From Gemmatimonadales bacterium (GTDB lineage Bacteria > Gemmatimonadota > Gemmatimonadetes > Gemmatimonadales > GWC2-71-9): a stretch of 64,000 nucleotides of DNA. The stretch covers positions 19,714 to 83,713 of the forward strand of contig JAHBVU010000017.1 in NCBI GenBank assembly GCA_019637315.1, in the 5' to 3' direction. Made by a program: the position numbers and the translations under genes. Shown one piece after another: positions 9,080 to 20,130 of this stretch (position 1 is its first letter; each line of letters begins with the position of its first letter). The notes beneath the pieces are model-generated. The model saw nothing but the letters and a program-made list of their open reading frames with translations. It did not search any database and was not told where the DNA came from.

Positions 9080-9472
9080 CTACTCGCGGCGCTCGCTCCT
9101 CTGCGGCAGCAACGCCGCCTGGTCGGCGGTCCGCGCCAGGAGCCGCTCGGTAAAGTCGAGCCGCTCTTCCAATTCGAGGACCCGAGTTTCCGCCGCTTCG
9201 AGATCGGCAACCCGCTGCTCCAGCTCCTCCAGCCGAGCGGCGGCCATCTGCCCGGTGGTAAGCCCTTCGGGGGTCTGAGCCAGCCTGGCAAGGCCGCGGG
9301 TCCGGCGCCACGAGAAGACCAGCAGCGATCCGCCAAAGACGGCTGCAACCATGGCGTCGTCCATCGGCCCGCGGACCGTTTCGGCTACAAAGGCGGCCAC
9401 CATGCCCGTCATCACCACATGAATGGTGAAGTCGATGGCGTCCATCCCGAAGTTCTTGCGAAACCAGGACAT
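9080..9472 (-). CDS. PspB-like membrane protein with C-terminal coiled coil (paralogue D)
   Basis: 130 aa. The start is the ATG at 9472, one base after the stop of the upstream paralogue (TGAgATG). An upstream open frame to 9712 exists but is antisense-type noise. Two hydrophobic segments (FTIHVVMTGMVAAFVAE and MVAAVFGGSLLVFSW) precede a coiled coil ending in LEERLDFTERLLAR. That last motif is shared by all four proteins encoded between 9080 and 10411 and resembles the C-terminal coiled coil of E. coli PspB (RIQALESILDA). This is the only copy with two membrane segments. Confidence 0.72.
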   Translation of the reverse strand: MSWFRKNFGMDAIDFTIHVVMTGMVAAFVAETVRGPMDDAMVAAVFGGSLLVFSWRRTRGLARLAQTPEGLTTGQMAAARLEELEQRVADLEAAETRVLELEERLDFTERLLARTADQAALLPQRSERRE

Positions 9473-9473
9473 C

Positions 9474-9818
9474 TCAACCCTGATTCCGGCCGACAGACTG
9501 CGACTCGCGACCCTGAGCCAGCAGCCGCTCCGAAAAGTCGACCCGCTCCTCGAGCTCGGCGACGCGATCCTGAACCAGCTCGAGTTCGGCAACCCGGGCT
9601 CGCAGGTGGTCGACTTCAGCAGCAAGCTGCGCATCACCGCTCTTCCCGTCGATCCGACGGGCATAGGCCCTGAGTAACGGCCCGAACACGATGCCCGCAA
9701 CGATAATGGCAACGACCATGACGCCCGCGATGAAGACTATTTCGGGCGGGCCGTCGTGAAAGCCGGGCGGCAATGGTATCTGGGGAGGCTCGGGAACCTG
9801 GACCACGACCTGTCTCAT
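9474..9818 (-). CDS. PspB-like membrane protein with C-terminal coiled coil (paralogue C)
   Basis: 114 aa. A proline-rich N-terminus is followed by one membrane helix (VFIAGVMVVAIIVAGIVF), the juxtamembrane motif GPLLRAYARRIDGK, and a heptad-rich coiled coil ending in LEERVDFSERLLAQ. ATG at 9818 overlaps the preceding stop by one base (TGATG), so translation is coupled. The gene order and shared C-terminal motif tie it to PspA downstream. A PspB-like role (binding PspA or a membrane sensor) is inference. Confidence 0.72.
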   Translation of the reverse strand: MRQVVVQVPEPPQIPLPPGFHDGPPEIVFIAGVMVVAIIVAGIVFGPLLRAYARRIDGKSGDAQLAAEVDHLRARVAELELVQDRVAELEERVDFSERLLAQGRESQSVGRNQG

Positions 9819-10087
9819 CAGCGCGCCTCCGGAATCTGCGGGCGGGCCGCCTCGTCACGATTGGCCAGCAACCGCTCCGCGAAATCTACCCGCTCCGCCA
9901 GCTCCGCCAATTCGTGCCGGACCCGATCGAGTTCTTCCAGGACGGCCGGGTCGGTTTCCGGCGGCGACTGGTCCCCGCGAATCCTTGCCGCAACGGCCTT
10001 CCCGATCGGGCTGTACGCCAGCACGCCGAGCGTACCGCCGCCAAAGATGAGCAGAATTGCCAGTACGCCTTCCATCGTTCCTCCCAC
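9818..10087 (-). CDS. PspB-like membrane protein with C-terminal coiled coil (paralogue B)
   Basis: 89 aa; an internal ATG four codons in (MEGVLAILLIF) is an equally possible start. One membrane helix, then the juxtamembrane motif SPIGKAVAARIRG, then a short coiled coil with AERVDFAERLLAN. Size and topology are closest to PspB (74 aa in E. coli). It ends by overlapping the next paralogue. Confidence 0.7.
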   Translation of the reverse strand: MGGTMEGVLAILLIFGGGTLGVLAYSPIGKAVAARIRGDQSPPETDPAVLEELDRVRHELAELAERVDFAERLLANRDEAARPQIPEAR

Positions 10088-10114
10088 CTTCGTGAACCCT
10101 GCGACCTGCGTACT

Positions 10115-10411
10115 TCAGGATCGTCCGCCCTCTGCCGAGGACCGCTGCGCCAGCAATCGCTCGCTAAAGTCGAGGCGTTCCTCGGCCTCAGTCAGCCGCT
10201 GCTGCATCTGATCGACCTGAAGCCGCAGATCATCGAGCTCGTGGAGCAGCTCCGGCTCGGGCGCATTGCCGCCGCGTCCCTGGATCCGCCGGGCCATGGC
10301 CTGTCCTACCGGCCCCTGAAAGACCCTGACCAAGCCCCAAGCCAGAAACCCGGTCGTCAAGATACCGGTGATCATTCCAAAAACCGGGATGACGATATCC
10401 GGGTTGGCCAT
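10115..10411 (-). CDS. PspB-like membrane protein with C-terminal coiled coil (paralogue A)
   Basis: 98 aa from the ATG at 10411 (MANPDIVIPVFGM), chosen because it places the membrane helix at the N-terminus like the other copies; an ATG at 10477 would add 22 polar residues and has no visible ribosome site. One membrane helix, juxtamembrane GPVGQAMARRIQGR, then a long coiled coil ending EERLDFSERLLAQ. It is the first gene of the six-gene psp-type operon. Copies A, B and C share the pattern Gly/Ser-Pro...Ala-x-Ala-Arg/Ala-Arg-Ile just after the membrane helix. Confidence 0.7.
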   Translation of the reverse strand: MANPDIVIPVFGMITGILTTGFLAWGLVRVFQGPVGQAMARRIQGRGGNAPEPELLHELDDLRLQVDQMQQRLTEAEERLDFSERLLAQRSSAEGGRS

Positions 10412-10505
10412 CGCTTTCGCAGCCCTCACATCGGGACGATTGTCCTGCTTACGACCCGACGTTGCAGAATGTTTCACGTTGACCGGACGAATCCGGCCCC
10501 CAGTC

Positions 10506-12761
10506 TCACGGCCGGCTGGGGGGCGGCTCCGACGGCGTCAGTTTCTCGACCAGATACTCGGAAATCATCGTCCGCAGATGCACCGAGGTGGTGCCGCCGG
10601 AGATGGAATGGTTCCGGTTGGGATAGGACATCAGCCGAAACTGCTTATTGGCCGCCACCAGGGCGTCGATCAGCGCCTCAGTGTTCTGGTAGTGGACGTT
10701 GTCGTCGCCGGTGCCGTGAACCAGCAGGAGATTGCCCTTCATCCCGTCGACGTACGACAGCGGCGAGCCCTGATCATACCCGGCCGCGTTCTCCTGGGGC
10801 AGTCCGTTGTATCGCTCAGTGTAGATGGTGTCGTAGTATTTCCAATGGGTAACCGGCGCCACCGATACCGCCGTGGAATACACGTCGGGAGCCTGAAACA
10901 GGCCATTCAGGCTCATGAACCCGCCGTAGCTCCAACCGTAGATTCCCATCCGCGTCGGATCGACCCACGGTTTCCGTGCAAAGGCCCGCGCCGCGGCCGC
11001 CTGGTCCTGCGTCTCGATGACGCCCAACCGACCGTAGATGATCTTGCGCCAGTCCCGGCCGCGGGCTCCGCTGCCCCGATTGTCGACGCTCGCGACCACC
11101 ACACCCCGCTGGGTCAGACTCAGGTGCCAGAGATAGTTGGTGCCACCCCAACTGTCGAGCACGGTTTGTGAACCGGGCCCGCCATAGATCGAAAAGAGGA
11201 CCGGGTAGCGCTGGGTCGAATCGAAGCCCGGCGGTCGCATGACCCAGGCATCCAGTTCGACCCCGCCGCCGATGCTGATCCGCTCGAAGCTGGCTTGCCC
11301 CCGCCTCAAGGCGTCGACCTGCGCGGCAAGCCGGCTGTTGGTCACCACCGTGCGAACGGTCCGATGCTCCGGCAGGCGCACCAGCGCCATGACGGGCGGC
11401 GTGCCGAACTTCGAATAGGTGTGGATGGCCCAGCGCGCATCGGGAGAGAGGTTATAGCCGTGGGTTCCCTGCTGCCCGGCTGGCGAGACCCGCTCGAGCT
11501 TGCCCTTGCCGTCGAGGCGGGTCCGGTAGAGGTAGCGCTGTGTCGGGTTGTCCGGTGAGGCGATGAAATAGAGCCACCCGCCGCGCTCATCGATCGCTCG
11601 GATCCCGATCACGTCATAGGCTCCAGGCGTGATGGCGCGCACCTGGCGTCCATCGCGCGACACGACGTACGCCTTGGTCCAGCCGTCCCGCTCGCTGACC
11701 CAGGTGAACGACTTGCCGCCATCGAGCCAAACCAAATCATCCACCACTTCGACCCAGGCCGAGTCCTGTTCGGTCAGGATGGTGCGCACCGCGCCCGTCC
11801 GGGCATCGGCCAGCAGCAGGTCGAGCCGGTTCTGCAACCGGTTGAGCCGCTGCACCACGAGTTCATCGCTCGAGGCGGCCCATTCCATCCGGGCCAGATA
11901 GATGTTGCGCGGGTCGCCCTCTATGCTGAGCCAGCGGGTTGCTCCCCCGGTTGCCAGCACCACGCCGATCCGGACCGCCGAGTTGTCCTCGCCCGCCTTG
12001 GGGTACTGCACCGGAACCATGGAGGAGTAGAGAGAATCGGTGGTCCGGTACATCAGGAAGTCACGGACCCGATCGGCCTCGAGCTGCCAGTAGGCAATCC
12101 GGGTGCCGTCGGGGCTCCAGCGCCAGCCGTCGTGCAGCGACAGCTCCTCCTCGTAGACCCAGTCGAAGTTGCCGTTGATGACCGTCCGGGTGCCATCATG
12201 GGTCAGCTGGGTAATCGCTCCGGTGGCCAGGTCTTCGACATAGATATTGTTGTTGCGGACGTAGCCGACCCGCTCGCCGGCGGGATCGAACTTGGCGTAC
12301 ATCAGTGTCGATGGCTCCGCATTGCCACCCAGCTTGCTGAGCCGACCGGAGGCCCGGTCGAGCACCCAGTAGTCTCCGCGGGTGTTGAGACGCCAGACCT
12401 GCTTCGAGTTGGTGTAGACGAGCAGCTTTCGCTGGCCCGGCCCCCAGTGATAGTCGTCGATGGCCAGCGGCGCACTGGCGCCCGGGGGAATCAGACGCGA
12501 CGCCGGTATCAGCATGTCGCGAGCGCCGGTCTCCGTATCGTAGCGGACGATGTCACGCCCGCCGGCCGGGCTGGCTTCGAGCGTGGTGTAGGAAGACCCA
12601 TCGCCGAGCCACCGGGTCGGGCCGAACCGCTCGGGCTGGAAATCGGCGCTGCCGTAGATCCGCTGCACCGTTACGCGGGAGGGATCGGCCCGGTCGGCCT
12701 GCTGCGCCGAGGTCTGGGTGGGCGCCAGCAGCAGCAACGTCAGGAGCAGTCGTCTATCCAC
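10506..12761 (-). CDS. Secreted dipeptidyl peptidase IV (S9 family)
   Basis: 751 aa with a cleavable signal peptide (LLLTLLLLAPTQTSAQQ). The N-terminal beta-propeller includes the double-Glu recognition motif DWVYEEEL that anchors substrate N-termini in DPP-IV. The alpha/beta-hydrolase domain has the triad S611 (GWSYGG), D686 (GTGDDNVH) and H718 (NRNHSI). It should remove N-terminal X-Pro or X-Ala dipeptides from peptides in the periplasm or outside the cell. The length equals typical bacterial DPP-IV. It stands alone, separated from uvrA by 46 bp in the same direction. Confidence 0.93.
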   Translation of the reverse strand: MDRRLLLTLLLLAPTQTSAQQADRADPSRVTVQRIYGSADFQPERFGPTRWLGDGSSYTTLEASPAGGRDIVRYDTETGARDMLIPASRLIPPGASAPLAIDDYHWGPGQRKLLVYTNSKQVWRLNTRGDYWVLDRASGRLSKLGGNAEPSTLMYAKFDPAGERVGYVRNNNIYVEDLATGAITQLTHDGTRTVINGNFDWVYEEELSLHDGWRWSPDGTRIAYWQLEADRVRDFLMYRTTDSLYSSMVPVQYPKAGEDNSAVRIGVVLATGGATRWLSIEGDPRNIYLARMEWAASSDELVVQRLNRLQNRLDLLLADARTGAVRTILTEQDSAWVEVVDDLVWLDGGKSFTWVSERDGWTKAYVVSRDGRQVRAITPGAYDVIGIRAIDERGGWLYFIASPDNPTQRYLYRTRLDGKGKLERVSPAGQQGTHGYNLSPDARWAIHTYSKFGTPPVMALVRLPEHRTVRTVVTNSRLAAQVDALRRGQASFERISIGGGVELDAWVMRPPGFDSTQRYPVLFSIYGGPGSQTVLDSWGGTNYLWHLSLTQRGVVVASVDNRGSGARGRDWRKIIYGRLGVIETQDQAAAARAFARKPWVDPTRMGIYGWSYGGFMSLNGLFQAPDVYSTAVSVAPVTHWKYYDTIYTERYNGLPQENAAGYDQGSPLSYVDGMKGNLLLVHGTGDDNVHYQNTEALIDALVAANKQFRLMSYPNRNHSISGGTTSVHLRTMISEYLVEKLTPSEPPPSRP

Positions 12762-12807
12762 AAGGACCTCACGGTTCGGCCGGGACCAGTCCCGCTACCG
12801 TCCAAGC

Positions 12808-15663
<2,856 letters not shown>

Positions 15664-15763
15664 AGCCCCTGAACATAGCCCGAAACCATCCGCCCTTCAA
15701 TCCTGCCCTCCACAGAGGGCAAAGGGGCCGGGAGTACCGACGGCGAATCGCAGCGCCGGCGCG

Positions 15764-15791
15764 TTGACGGACCAAAGAATCCGACTAAGGT
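15764..15791 (+). promoter_or_regulatory. Weak promoter candidate for the ATP-grasp operon
   Basis: TTGACG (15764-15769), a 16-nt spacer and TAAGGT (15786-15791) lie 40 bp before the ATP-grasp start in the divergent region with uvrA. The -10 is poor; this is offered only because it is the best match in the gap. Confidence 0.2.
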
Positions 15792-15830
15792 TCGCGCAGG
15801 TATCTCGCCGTGTCTCCCCTCGGAGCGCCC

Positions 15831-17036
15831 ATGCATCGTCCTCTCACCGTTCTCTGTCTGGCCAGCTATCGCAAAGGCGATGCGTTCATGATCGCCGCCA
15901 AGCGCCTGGGCGCCCGAGTCCTGCTGCTGACCTCCAAGAGCCTGGAGGGCGCCGACTGGCCCCGGGAATCGCTCGACGACACCTACTACATGCCTGACGT
16001 CGACAACCGCTGGGACATGAACGACGCGATCAAGGCGGTCAGCTGGCTGGCACGCACGGTCAAGATCGACCGGATCGTGGCCCTCGACGACTTCGATGTC
16101 GAGAAGGCCGCCGCTCTGCGCGAGCATCTGCGGGTGCCGGGAATGGGCGATACCACGGCGCGGTACTTTCGCGACAAGCTGGCTATGCGCGCCAAGGCGA
16201 GCAGCGCCGGCCTGGCAATTCCGCCGTTTGTGCCGGTGATCAACTACGACGACATCAAGACCTTTCTCCAGACCCACGCCGGCCCCTATGTGCTCAAGCC
16301 GCGATTCATGGCGGCGGCCATCGGAATCCGGAAGCTCAGCTCTGCCGAAGAACTCTGGCCGGTGCTCGACAGCCTCGGCGACGAGCAATCCTTCTACGTG
16401 CTGGAGCAGTTCATCCCGGGCGGCGTCTTCCATGTCGACTCGATCGTGGCCGATCATCGAGTCCGCTTCGCGCTGGCAAGCGAGTACGGCACGCCTCCGT
16501 TGGAAGCTGCTCATGAAGGCCGTGTGTTCTCGTCGCGCACCCTGCGGCGCCGGAGTCGCGAGGAGCGGGCGCTCCTGACCTTCAATCAGCAACTGCTCAA
16601 GGCGTTGGGCTTGAAGCAGGGGGTATCGCATACCGAGTTCATCCGGCATCCTGACGGGCGCTTCTTCTTTCTGGAAACGTCGGCCCGGGTCGGCGGTGCG
16701 CACATCGTCGATATGATCGAGGCGGCCACCGGCCTCAACCTCTGGAGCGAATGGGCCAAGCTCGAGTGCCGTGAAGCGAACGAGCCCTATCTCGTGATGC
16801 CGTTCAAGAAGCATTACGCCGGGCTGATCCTTTCGCTTGCCAGGCAGGAATGGCCCGACCTGTCGAGCTACGACGCTCCCGAGATCACCTGGCGGCTGAC
16901 CAAGCGACACCATGCCGGACTGATCGTGGCGGCGGCCCGATACGACCGGGTCGAGTCCCTGGTCGAGCAGTACCAGAATGGCTTCTATCGGGACTTCTTT
17001 GCCTCTGCTCCGCCCCTGACGCACGCCGCGGAGTAA
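15831..17036 (+). CDS. ATP-grasp superfamily ligase
   Basis: 401 aa from the ATG at 15831, preferred over an in-frame GTG at 15810 because GGAG lies 5 nt before it. The N-terminal Rossmann-like preATP domain (TVLCLASYRKGDAFMIAAKR) is followed by an ATP-grasp core (YFRDKLAMRAKASSAGL, PYVLKPRFMAAAIGIRKL, FYVLEQFIPGGVFHVDSI) and the metal-binding end (FLETSARVGGAHI). Such enzymes join a carboxylate to an amine or thiol using ATP; the substrate cannot be read. It opens a five-gene operon with TPR, transglutaminase-like and ABC-exporter genes, so a peptide or amino-acid conjugate is a reasonable guess. Confidence 0.85.
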   Translation: MHRPLTVLCLASYRKGDAFMIAAKRLGARVLLLTSKSLEGADWPRESLDDTYYMPDVDNRWDMNDAIKAVSWLARTVKIDRIVALDDFDVEKAAALREHLRVPGMGDTTARYFRDKLAMRAKASSAGLAIPPFVPVINYDDIKTFLQTHAGPYVLKPRFMAAAIGIRKLSSAEELWPVLDSLGDEQSFYVLEQFIPGGVFHVDSIVADHRVRFALASEYGTPPLEAAHEGRVFSSRTLRRRSREERALLTFNQQLLKALGLKQGVSHTEFIRHPDGRFFFLETSARVGGAHIVDMIEAATGLNLWSEWAKLECREANEPYLVMPFKKHYAGLILSLARQEWPDLSSYDAPEITWRLTKRHHAGLIVAAARYDRVESLVEQYQNGFYRDFFASAPPLTHAAE

Positions 17037-17039
17037 GCG

Positions 17040-17837
17040 ATGGGACGGCTCCACAATTCCCGCGCCGGCGAGGCGGACCCCGGTCTCCTCGAGGGCTTCG
17101 AGCCGTCGAGTCTGGAGGGCGATCTCCCGGTCGCCGGGGCCGATGGCATCGCAGCCTTCCGCCCCTTCGGGCGGGACATGCCTGAGCAGCGACTCCCGAC
17201 GATCAGCGACCCGGACGCGCCGCTCCCGGACCGGACGGTCGAGCGCGCTCGCGACCTCAACCGCCGGGGTCGGCGTCTCGATGCGATCGCCTCACTCGAC
17301 CAGTTCCTGGCTGCCCATCCGAACGCCGTCGAACCCCGCCTGGTCCTGGCCGAACTCCTGGCAGACGCCGGTGAAGTCGACTCGGCGCTGGAGCAGCTTG
17401 GCCACCTGCTCGAACTGACCCGTAACGCGGCGCCAATCCTGGTCCGGCGTGGCGCACTCTATGCACAATCAGGACGACCGCAGGCTGCGGAAGCCGACTT
17501 CCGAGAAGCGATTCGGAAGGACGCAAGCTATTGGCCTGCTTATCGTTACCTTGGCGCCATCCGGCTGCGGCTCGGTGGAGTGGTCGAGGCGGTTGCGGTG
17601 CTTCGGGAAGCCCGTTCTCTGGCACCTCAAGACCCGGAGTGCGCTTTATACCTCGCGGAAGCACTCCTGACCAGCGGCAGTCTTGCCGAGGCTGAGACCC
17701 TGCTGCACTGGGCGGTCGAGGTTCTGCCAGGCGACCCGCGAGGATATACGCTGCTCGGCCGACTCCACGATCGGCTCGGCCAGCAGGAGATTGCGATGAC
17801 GATGCACCGCAAAGCGCGCGAAGTGGCAGGACTGTGA
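17040..17837 (+). CDS. TPR-repeat protein
   Basis: 265 aa, starting 3 nt after the ATP-grasp stop. After about 60 low-complexity residues, at least four TPR-like helical pairs follow (RDLNRRGRRLDAIASLDQFL, VLAELLADAGEVDSALEQL, YRYLGAIRLRLGGVVEAV, LAEALLTSGSLAEAETLL, YTLLGRLHDRLGQQEIA). No signal peptide. TPRs bind peptides or partner proteins, so this is probably the assembly or adaptor subunit of the operon. Its stop overlaps the next GTG start by 4 bp. Confidence 0.82.
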   Translation: MGRLHNSRAGEADPGLLEGFEPSSLEGDLPVAGADGIAAFRPFGRDMPEQRLPTISDPDAPLPDRTVERARDLNRRGRRLDAIASLDQFLAAHPNAVEPRLVLAELLADAGEVDSALEQLGHLLELTRNAAPILVRRGALYAQSGRPQAAEADFREAIRKDASYWPAYRYLGAIRLRLGGVVEAVAVLREARSLAPQDPECALYLAEALLTSGSLAEAETLLHWAVEVLPGDPRGYTLLGRLHDRLGQQEIAMTMHRKAREVAGL

Positions 17838-19375
17838 AGCTCGGCGCGTTTACCCGCCGTACCGCGGCACAAGTGATGTTGCTCGCCTGGGCTGCCGCGC
17901 TGGCCTGGCTGGCTCGCCGCGAGTTCGGCAAGACCGAGGCGGAGACCATCGCGGAGGCCACCGTTAGGCTCAACCCCGACGCGTTCTTCTATACCGTCAA
18001 GGCCGGCGACGTCCAGGTCGGCTACGCCAGTATCACCATCGATACGGCCGTAACCGGATTCCGGATTTCCCAGGTCATGGCGCTCGACGTGCCTGCCGAG
18101 GGCGATTCGATTCGGCGAATGACCCGCCGCACCGACATCCTGCTGTCGCGCAGTTTGCGTCTCATCAGTTTCGTCCGCACCGTCACCGGCGGGGGCCAGT
18201 TCGACGAACTTCGCGGTACGATCGAGGGCGATTCCCTGCTCCGCCTGGCGCAGCGGGACGGTCGCGACGGCCCTTCGAGCGAATGGGCGCTTCGGGTCTC
18301 CGGCGACGTCGCCCTGCCCGAGACGCTGCCCTATCGCCTGGCCTTTGCGAGGCGTCTCAGGGTCGGCCAGTCTGGCACCACCAACCTGCTCGACCTGACC
18401 ACCGGCACCGTCAGTCGGCTCGACATCGCAGCGACGGCAGAGTCGCTGTTCGTCTTTGCCGACAGCGCGGTCGAATCCCGGAGCACCCGACTCTGGCAAC
18501 CGGCGCGGCTCGATACCGTGGCCGCGTGGCGCCTCGAACATACCGGGAGCGGCACTCCGGAGGTGCTCTGGGTCGACGCCAACGGCAACCTGGTGGCGAG
18601 CCAGGCGCCCCTGGGTGTCCACCTGACCCGATCGGCCTTCGAACTGGTCAACATCAACTACCGTGCGGAGCTGGCCCGGAACCTCGCCGACCGCGCTCGG
18701 GTCGCCGCCATGCGAAGCTTGCTGGAAGCGGGCCTCCGCCTGCCGCGCTCCGACAGCGCCGAGTACCGGGTTCGGACCGTCGGCACGGCCGGGGCGCCGC
18801 AGACTACGTGGCTCACCGGCGGCCGCCAGACCTCGGACGGAGATCGCGTCGACATCGGTCGGCACGGTAACGGCGCTGACTCGGTTCGGCGCGGCTTCCT
18901 CGACCCTGCAGCCCAGCTCGCTCCGGTGGCGTCGAGCGTTGCGGCACGGGCTGCCACGATCGCCCCCGAGGCGCGCGGCCGCGCCGTGGTCCAGGCGCTG
19001 GCCCAATGGGTCCATCGAGAAGTTCGGCCTGACCCGTCGCTCGCCGCGGCCAAGTCTGCGGAGCGCGTCCTCGCCGAGCGGCGCGCCGGGGCGGAGGGCA
19101 TGGCAACGCTGTTTGTCGACCTGGCGCGGGCGCGCGGATTGACTGCGCGAGTCGTGGGGGGGGTCGCCGTCGTCGGCGGTACCACGTATGGGCACACCTG
19201 GGCCGAGATCCGGCTGGATGACGCCTGGGTGGCCGTGGATCCGACGTTCGGGCAGTTCCCGGCGTCGGCGTCCTTGCTGCGCATCGTCTCCGGCGGGTAT
19301 GGTCGCGCCATCGACCTGGTGCCACTGGTCGGTGGCGCCGTCATCGAACCGATTCTGTCGGATGCTCAACCATGA
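17834..19375 (+). CDS. Transglutaminase-like protein lacking the catalytic cysteine
   Basis: 513 aa starting at a GTG overlapping the TPR stop. An N-terminal hydrophobic helix (VMLLAWAAALAWLA) suggests membrane anchoring with an extracytoplasmic body. A beta-rich middle precedes a C-terminal transglutaminase-like fold: H454 (YGHTWAEI) and D469 (AVDPTFGQ) of the usual Cys-His-Asp triad are in place, but the Cys position aligns with Ala420 (RRAGAEGMATLF) and the protein contains no cysteine at all. It is therefore probably non-catalytic, as a binding or scaffolding module. Its stop overlaps the ABC ATPase start by 4 bp. Confidence 0.8.
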   Translation: MKLGAFTRRTAAQVMLLAWAAALAWLARREFGKTEAETIAEATVRLNPDAFFYTVKAGDVQVGYASITIDTAVTGFRISQVMALDVPAEGDSIRRMTRRTDILLSRSLRLISFVRTVTGGGQFDELRGTIEGDSLLRLAQRDGRDGPSSEWALRVSGDVALPETLPYRLAFARRLRVGQSGTTNLLDLTTGTVSRLDIAATAESLFVFADSAVESRSTRLWQPARLDTVAAWRLEHTGSGTPEVLWVDANGNLVASQAPLGVHLTRSAFELVNINYRAELARNLADRARVAAMRSLLEAGLRLPRSDSAEYRVRTVGTAGAPQTTWLTGGRQTSDGDRVDIGRHGNGADSVRRGFLDPAAQLAPVASSVAARAATIAPEARGRAVVQALAQWVHREVRPDPSLAAAKSAERVLAERRAGAEGMATLFVDLARARGLTARVVGGVAVVGGTTYGHTWAEIRLDDAWVAVDPTFGQFPASASLLRIVSGGYGRAIDLVPLVGGAVIEPILSDAQP

Positions 19376-20130
19376 TTCAGCTTACCAATCTGACGAAGCG
19401 GTACGGCAAGTTCACCGCGGTCGATGGGATCTCGCTCGAGATCCCGCCCGGGACATTGTACGGCCTGCTGGGTCCGAACGGCGCCGGCAAGACGACGACC
19501 ATGCGGATGATTGCCGGGATTCTTCGGCCAACGTCCGGATCGGTGACCGTTGCCGGCTATGACATCGTCAGCCAGCCGATGCAGGCCAAGCAGCGCCTCG
19601 GGTTCATCCCGGACCGTCCCTTCGTCTACGACAAGCTCACGGGCGCGGAGTTCCTCCGCTTCGTGGCGGGACTGTACGGGCAGTCCGGGCCGGAAATCGA
19701 GCGGCGGGTCGACGAGCTGCTCGAACTGTTCGAACTGGCGCCGTGGAAGCACGAACTGACCGAGTCCTACAGCCACGGTATGCGCCAGAAGCTGATCATC
19801 TCGAGCGCCATGGTTCACCGTCCCGATGTGATCGTGGTCGACGAGCCGATGGTTGGCCTCGACCCCAAGAGCGCGCGGCTCCTCAAGGAGTTGTTCCGCG
19901 GTTTTGTCGGGCGCGGCGGCACCGTCCTGATGAGCACCCACACGCTCGAGATCGCCGAAGTCATGTGCGACCGGATCGGCATCGTCTTTGGCGGCAAGAT
20001 CGCGGCCGCGGGCACCATGGCCGAGATCCGGGAGCAGACCGCGTCGGGCTCGGCGAGCCTGGAGGACATCTTCCTCAAACTCACCGGCGGCTTGGGAGAG
20101 CGAGAGCTGAGTGCAGTCCTCGACGGATAA
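19372..20130 (+). CDS. ABC transporter ATP-binding subunit (ABC-2 exporter type)
   Basis: 252 aa with Walker A GPNGAGKTT, Q-loop region IPDRPFVYDKLTG, signature YSHGMRQKL, Walker B VIVVDEPMVGLDP and H-loop STHTLEIAE. The signature is YSHGM, as in NatA/CcmA-like exporters. It pairs with the permease that begins 20 bp before its own stop. Substrate unknown; the upstream ATP-grasp, TPR and transglutaminase-like genes may make or present it. Confidence 0.93.
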   Translation: MIQLTNLTKRYGKFTAVDGISLEIPPGTLYGLLGPNGAGKTTTMRMIAGILRPTSGSVTVAGYDIVSQPMQAKQRLGFIPDRPFVYDKLTGAEFLRFVAGLYGQSGPEIERRVDELLELFELAPWKHELTESYSHGMRQKLIISSAMVHRPDVIVVDEPMVGLDPKSARLLKELFRGFVGRGGTVLMSTHTLEIAEVMCDRIGIVFGGKIAAAGTMAEIREQTASGSASLEDIFLKLTGGLGERELSAVLDG

